The translations under genes and the position numbers were made by a program. Positions 61,685 to 64,000 of a DNA stretch of 64,000 nt are shown in pieces. Each line of letters starts with the position of its first letter. The stretch's first letter is position 1. Source of the DNA: Castanea sativa (taxonomy: Eukaryota; Streptophyta; Magnoliopsida; Fagales; Fagaceae); NCBI RefSeq assembly GCF_040712315.1, contig NC_134013.1, forward strand, positions 78,994,001 through 79,058,000, in the 5' to 3' direction. Below the pieces are notes generated by a model. The model was not told the DNA's origin and made no database searches. It saw only the letters and a list, made by a program, of their open reading frames with translations.

Positions 61685-61994
61685 GAAGCAGAGAGTATAC
61701 GAGGGAGAAAAAAAAAAAAAAAAAGGAAAAATGATGAAAGAAGAGAAGCCAGAGAGAACGAAAAAGAAAGGAAGAAAAAATATTTTTTAAAGGATTGAAG
61801 AGAGAGAAATTTACTAAAATAAATTTTTTTTTTTTAGCTTTGAGCTACAGTACACATCTATCTTTAGATGTGTACTGTAGCTGGAAGCAAAATTTTTTTT
61901 GCTATAGTTCCACTGCTGGAGCACACTTTTTAATAGTTGAGAAGCTAAAATATAACAATATAGCAATATACCACCACTGCTGTGAGTGCTTTTA

Positions 61995-63463
61995 TTCTTC
62001 GCTTTAATAAAACATATACATATAGTCCTATACTATAATTAAACATCGTGGTGTCAACTGATTATCATAACTTGAGGCGATGCAAGTCCAAGCAGAAACC
62101 GACATTAGCAGCTTTCTATATATATATATATATATATATCTTTTTGGACTTCGTTTTAGGATATTTCATGTGCTACCCTAGTACTCTTGTTGTTGACCTC
62201 TCTGGATATTTGGTTGCCTTGCGTTCGCCACATGGCACCATCATGTTTGCCAAGTCTTTACAGTCTGTCATTATCTTAGTCACACACACCCACCACCAAG
62301 TGCTGTTAATTACACGCCGACTTGTTTAGTATTTGTGCCACGTCAGTTACTTGTTTAGTATGTGTGCCACGTTAGTTAAAATCATGAGTTCAAGACACGA
62401 CTCTAATTAAATTATGAAATTGTGTTTTTACCATTTCAAGTTTATAAAACACGATTTTCAAGTGTTGTGTGCGGTGCGTGCACTTCACGGTGTGCAACGA
62501 TTTCCTTTAAAAAACCCATGTACGTGTAAACCTTAACTTGCAAGTCTAGGACCATGTTGGGCTCATAATAGACTTGGTGCATCATGACCCATGACAAAGT
62601 CTTTGCGTCTTCTTTTTCCACAATCTTGAACCAAATTTCTTAAGATCTTACGGTTTTAGGAGTCAAAACTAACATTCTTTAATAGCATTGAGTGCAACAA
62701 GCTAACAACCAGTCAACCTGGTTTCATATCTAAAAGTACAATGAACAATTAATTTGATTCCTATAATCCCGTGATTGGTTGGCAATGGTAGTAGATTTAC
62801 GCTTTTGGTGCAAGTGCACACACCGTGTTGAACAATTTATACCATCTGTCCATTTTATGCTAGACTAAACCCAGCAAGTTCAAGCAAGGTGCCTAAAAAT
62901 TCTTTGGCTTGACAATTCAAAGCATAAAAGATTAGGCATATTTATCTCACTTGTTTGCTTCTTAAGCCCTCTATCACTTGCTTCAATAGTCTATTAGTCT
63001 CAATGAGTTTTGTCCTTTAGCTTTGAAGCAAACAGGTCATTGGAAGAAAAGCAAATTTCACATCATGCTGCTTTCGAAAAATGACTCATAATGTACAAAA
63101 GTTTCAATCACGGACAGGACAAAAATTTTGGGTACACAACAAGCTAAGGTAATTATGGGGCAGAAAAAACAAAAGGGGGTAAAACACTGCAGAATACAGA
63201 ATACAACATTAACAAATTTCATATGATCCTATTTTCTCCCAAAAATAGCCTAAAAGAAATCCCAATCATTAAAAACACCAGAGCTTGTTTTGCATAATTT
63301 ACAACTCATATTAAATGACCAAGCCCCTGAGACCAAAGAATGATAATACTAAAGCTAACTACCTGTACATTGCAATATACCATGGAGGCAAACTTTTTTT
63401 TTTTTTTCTTTTGCGCTAAGTAATTGACTGAGTGGAAGAGCCTCAAGACACAATTGTTGTCAA
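61995..63463. other. Gene-free stretch downstream of the MGDG synthase gene
   Basis: It holds (TA)n at about 62119-62138 and a 29-bp tandem duplication at 62321-62378. The last few hundred bp before 63463 are the likely 3' untranslated region of the minus-strand MGDG synthase. Confidence 0.5.
62321..62378. repeat. 29-bp tandem duplication
   Basis: The units CTTGTTTAGTATTTGTGCCA... (62321) and CTTGTTTAGTATGTGTGCCA... (62350) differ at two positions. Confidence 0.9.
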
Positions 63464-63905
63464 TTAAATGAGGCTTGTGAATGAAGATGTTAACATGTAG
63501 GGGATATTCGCTAGAGGCCCTCGTTGGCAAGCGAGATCATGGATGTCCCTCACAATGTTGAAGACAGCCTCTGGTTGTGCTAATTTAAGTGCATTCTCTG
63601 ACATTATCTTGAGCTCATCTTTCTTGGTGCTGAACCATTCAGTCACTAGTCTTGCAGTTTCTTTAGGACTTCGGGTGAAGACACCGGCACCATTGTCTAC
63701 AACATAAGGTACATTGCCCTTTTCCTGAGCAAAGTGAAAAGGAAATTATTAGTAATGAGGATACAGCTAGAAAATAAAATTAGACATGTTATCTATCTCA
63801 ATTGCACAAGTGATGAGGTTGATGACTAACTTGTCCAGGAATGTAATCATTGAGAATAATAGGAAGCCCCCTGATCAATGCCTCTGCAATTGTACCAGGT
63901 CCAGC
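63464..63905 (-). CDS. MGD: Monogalactosyldiacylglycerol synthase, last two exons (partial)
   Basis: Exons 63905-63831 (25 codons) and 63724-63464 (86 codons plus stop) join in phase 0. The first encodes [20 protein letters not shown], the nucleotide-sugar-binding GPGT..E segment of GT28-family MGDG synthases. The second gives [33 protein letters not shown] and [19 protein letters not shown], ending [15 protein letters not shown] synthase transfers galactose from UDP-galactose to diacylglycerol at the plastid envelope. From memory, type A (MGD1) proteins end in an LPQLSCTA-like tail while type B (MGD2/3) end like this one, so type B is the better guess. The intron 63906-64000 has its donor GT at the very last two bases of the window, so the rest of the gene lies to the right. 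The catalytic N-terminal half is not in view. Confidence 0.9.
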
Positions 63906-64000
63906 CTATGAAACATAGAAACCATAGAATCTAATTAGTAAGGGGCTTAGCAATAAGCGCGATATAAAAGCAAATAGATGGCAGGGATTTATTAACATAC

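Larger units (their letters stand above)
60438..61991. mobile_element. TWA-flanked DNA transposon, copy 5 (1554 bp, contains a nested MITE)
   Basis: Left end GAGCATCCACAGC, interrupted by the nested MITE and resumed as AGTGGAGCTAAA at 60980. The right end in reverse complement is AAGCACTCACAGCAGTGG. The flanks are TAA (60435-60437) and TTA (61992-61994). Its left part is the reverse complement of the right part of copy 1, including the TATTATTTTATTGTA array, so it lies in the opposite orientation. Near the right end is a perfect hairpin (about 61843-61880) with arms GCTACAGTACACATCTA and TAGATGTGTACTGTAGC. The interior holds a 31-bp minisatellite. No transposase. Confidence 0.8.

Noticed and set aside
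61433..61798. 121-codon open frame with a 31-residue repeating peptide
   Set aside because: It is the direct result of a 31-bp minisatellite rotating through all frames inside a mobile element, and it ends in a poly-A-derived Lys run.
1..64000. CRISPR arrays, operons, prokaryotic mobile islands
   Set aside because: The window is plant nuclear DNA with spliced genes. The short tandem arrays present are microsatellites or transposon parts without spacer structure.

Overview
This is plant nuclear DNA, AT-rich and intron-containing. The gene set (a monogalactosyldiacylglycerol synthase, a UBP22-type deubiquitinase, ARPC3 and an EamA-like transporter pair) and the repeat content point to a eudicot. 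The repeat types resemble those of woody eudicots such as Fagaceae, but that last step is recollection of repeat style and not something the sequence proves. Five protein-coding genes can be supported. All have canonical GT..AG introns, most of which I could place to the base.

Layout. 1-855 is the minus-strand LTR and primer-binding-site end of a Ty3/gypsy-like retrotransposon. It abuts a decayed L1-type LINE (856-3880). 3.9-19.7 kb has no genes and holds solo LTRs, long (CT)n tracts and members of a TWA-flanked DNA-transposon family (7.3-8.9, 12.0-13.4 and about 16.8-17.7 kb). 20.15-26.66 kb and 36.09-42.11 kb are two tandem plus-strand EamA-like transporter genes of 8 exons each, with 399 and 406 codons and matching exon phases. 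44.0-47.9 kb (minus) is a complete 627-aa UBP22-like ubiquitin protease of the SAGA type. 48.87-50.44 kb is a Pack-MULE carrying a broken first exon of ubiquitin-activating enzyme E1. 53.08-56.9 kb (minus) is ARPC3 (174 aa), whose start codon sits alone at the end of a leader exon. 57.3-62 kb is repeats: a hAT-type MITE, a solo LTR of the same family as the one at the left edge, and a TWA-flanked element containing both a nested hAT MITE and a 31-bp minisatellite. 63.46-63.9 kb (minus) holds the last two exons of an MGDG synthase gene that runs off the right edge.

The genes do not form one pathway. They are a deubiquitinase (chromatin), an actin-nucleation subunit, a galactolipid synthase (plastid envelope) and two paralogous membrane transporters. 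The most interesting material is in the mobile DNA: a TWA-flanked family with shared ends but different interiors, in which three copies carry a subterminal hairpin at the same place with three different but self-complementary stems; a gene-capturing MULE about 1 kb upstream of UBP22; a near-perfect palindromic MITE just after the ARPC3 stop codon; and a 48-bp tandem duplication that spans the UBP22 stop codon.
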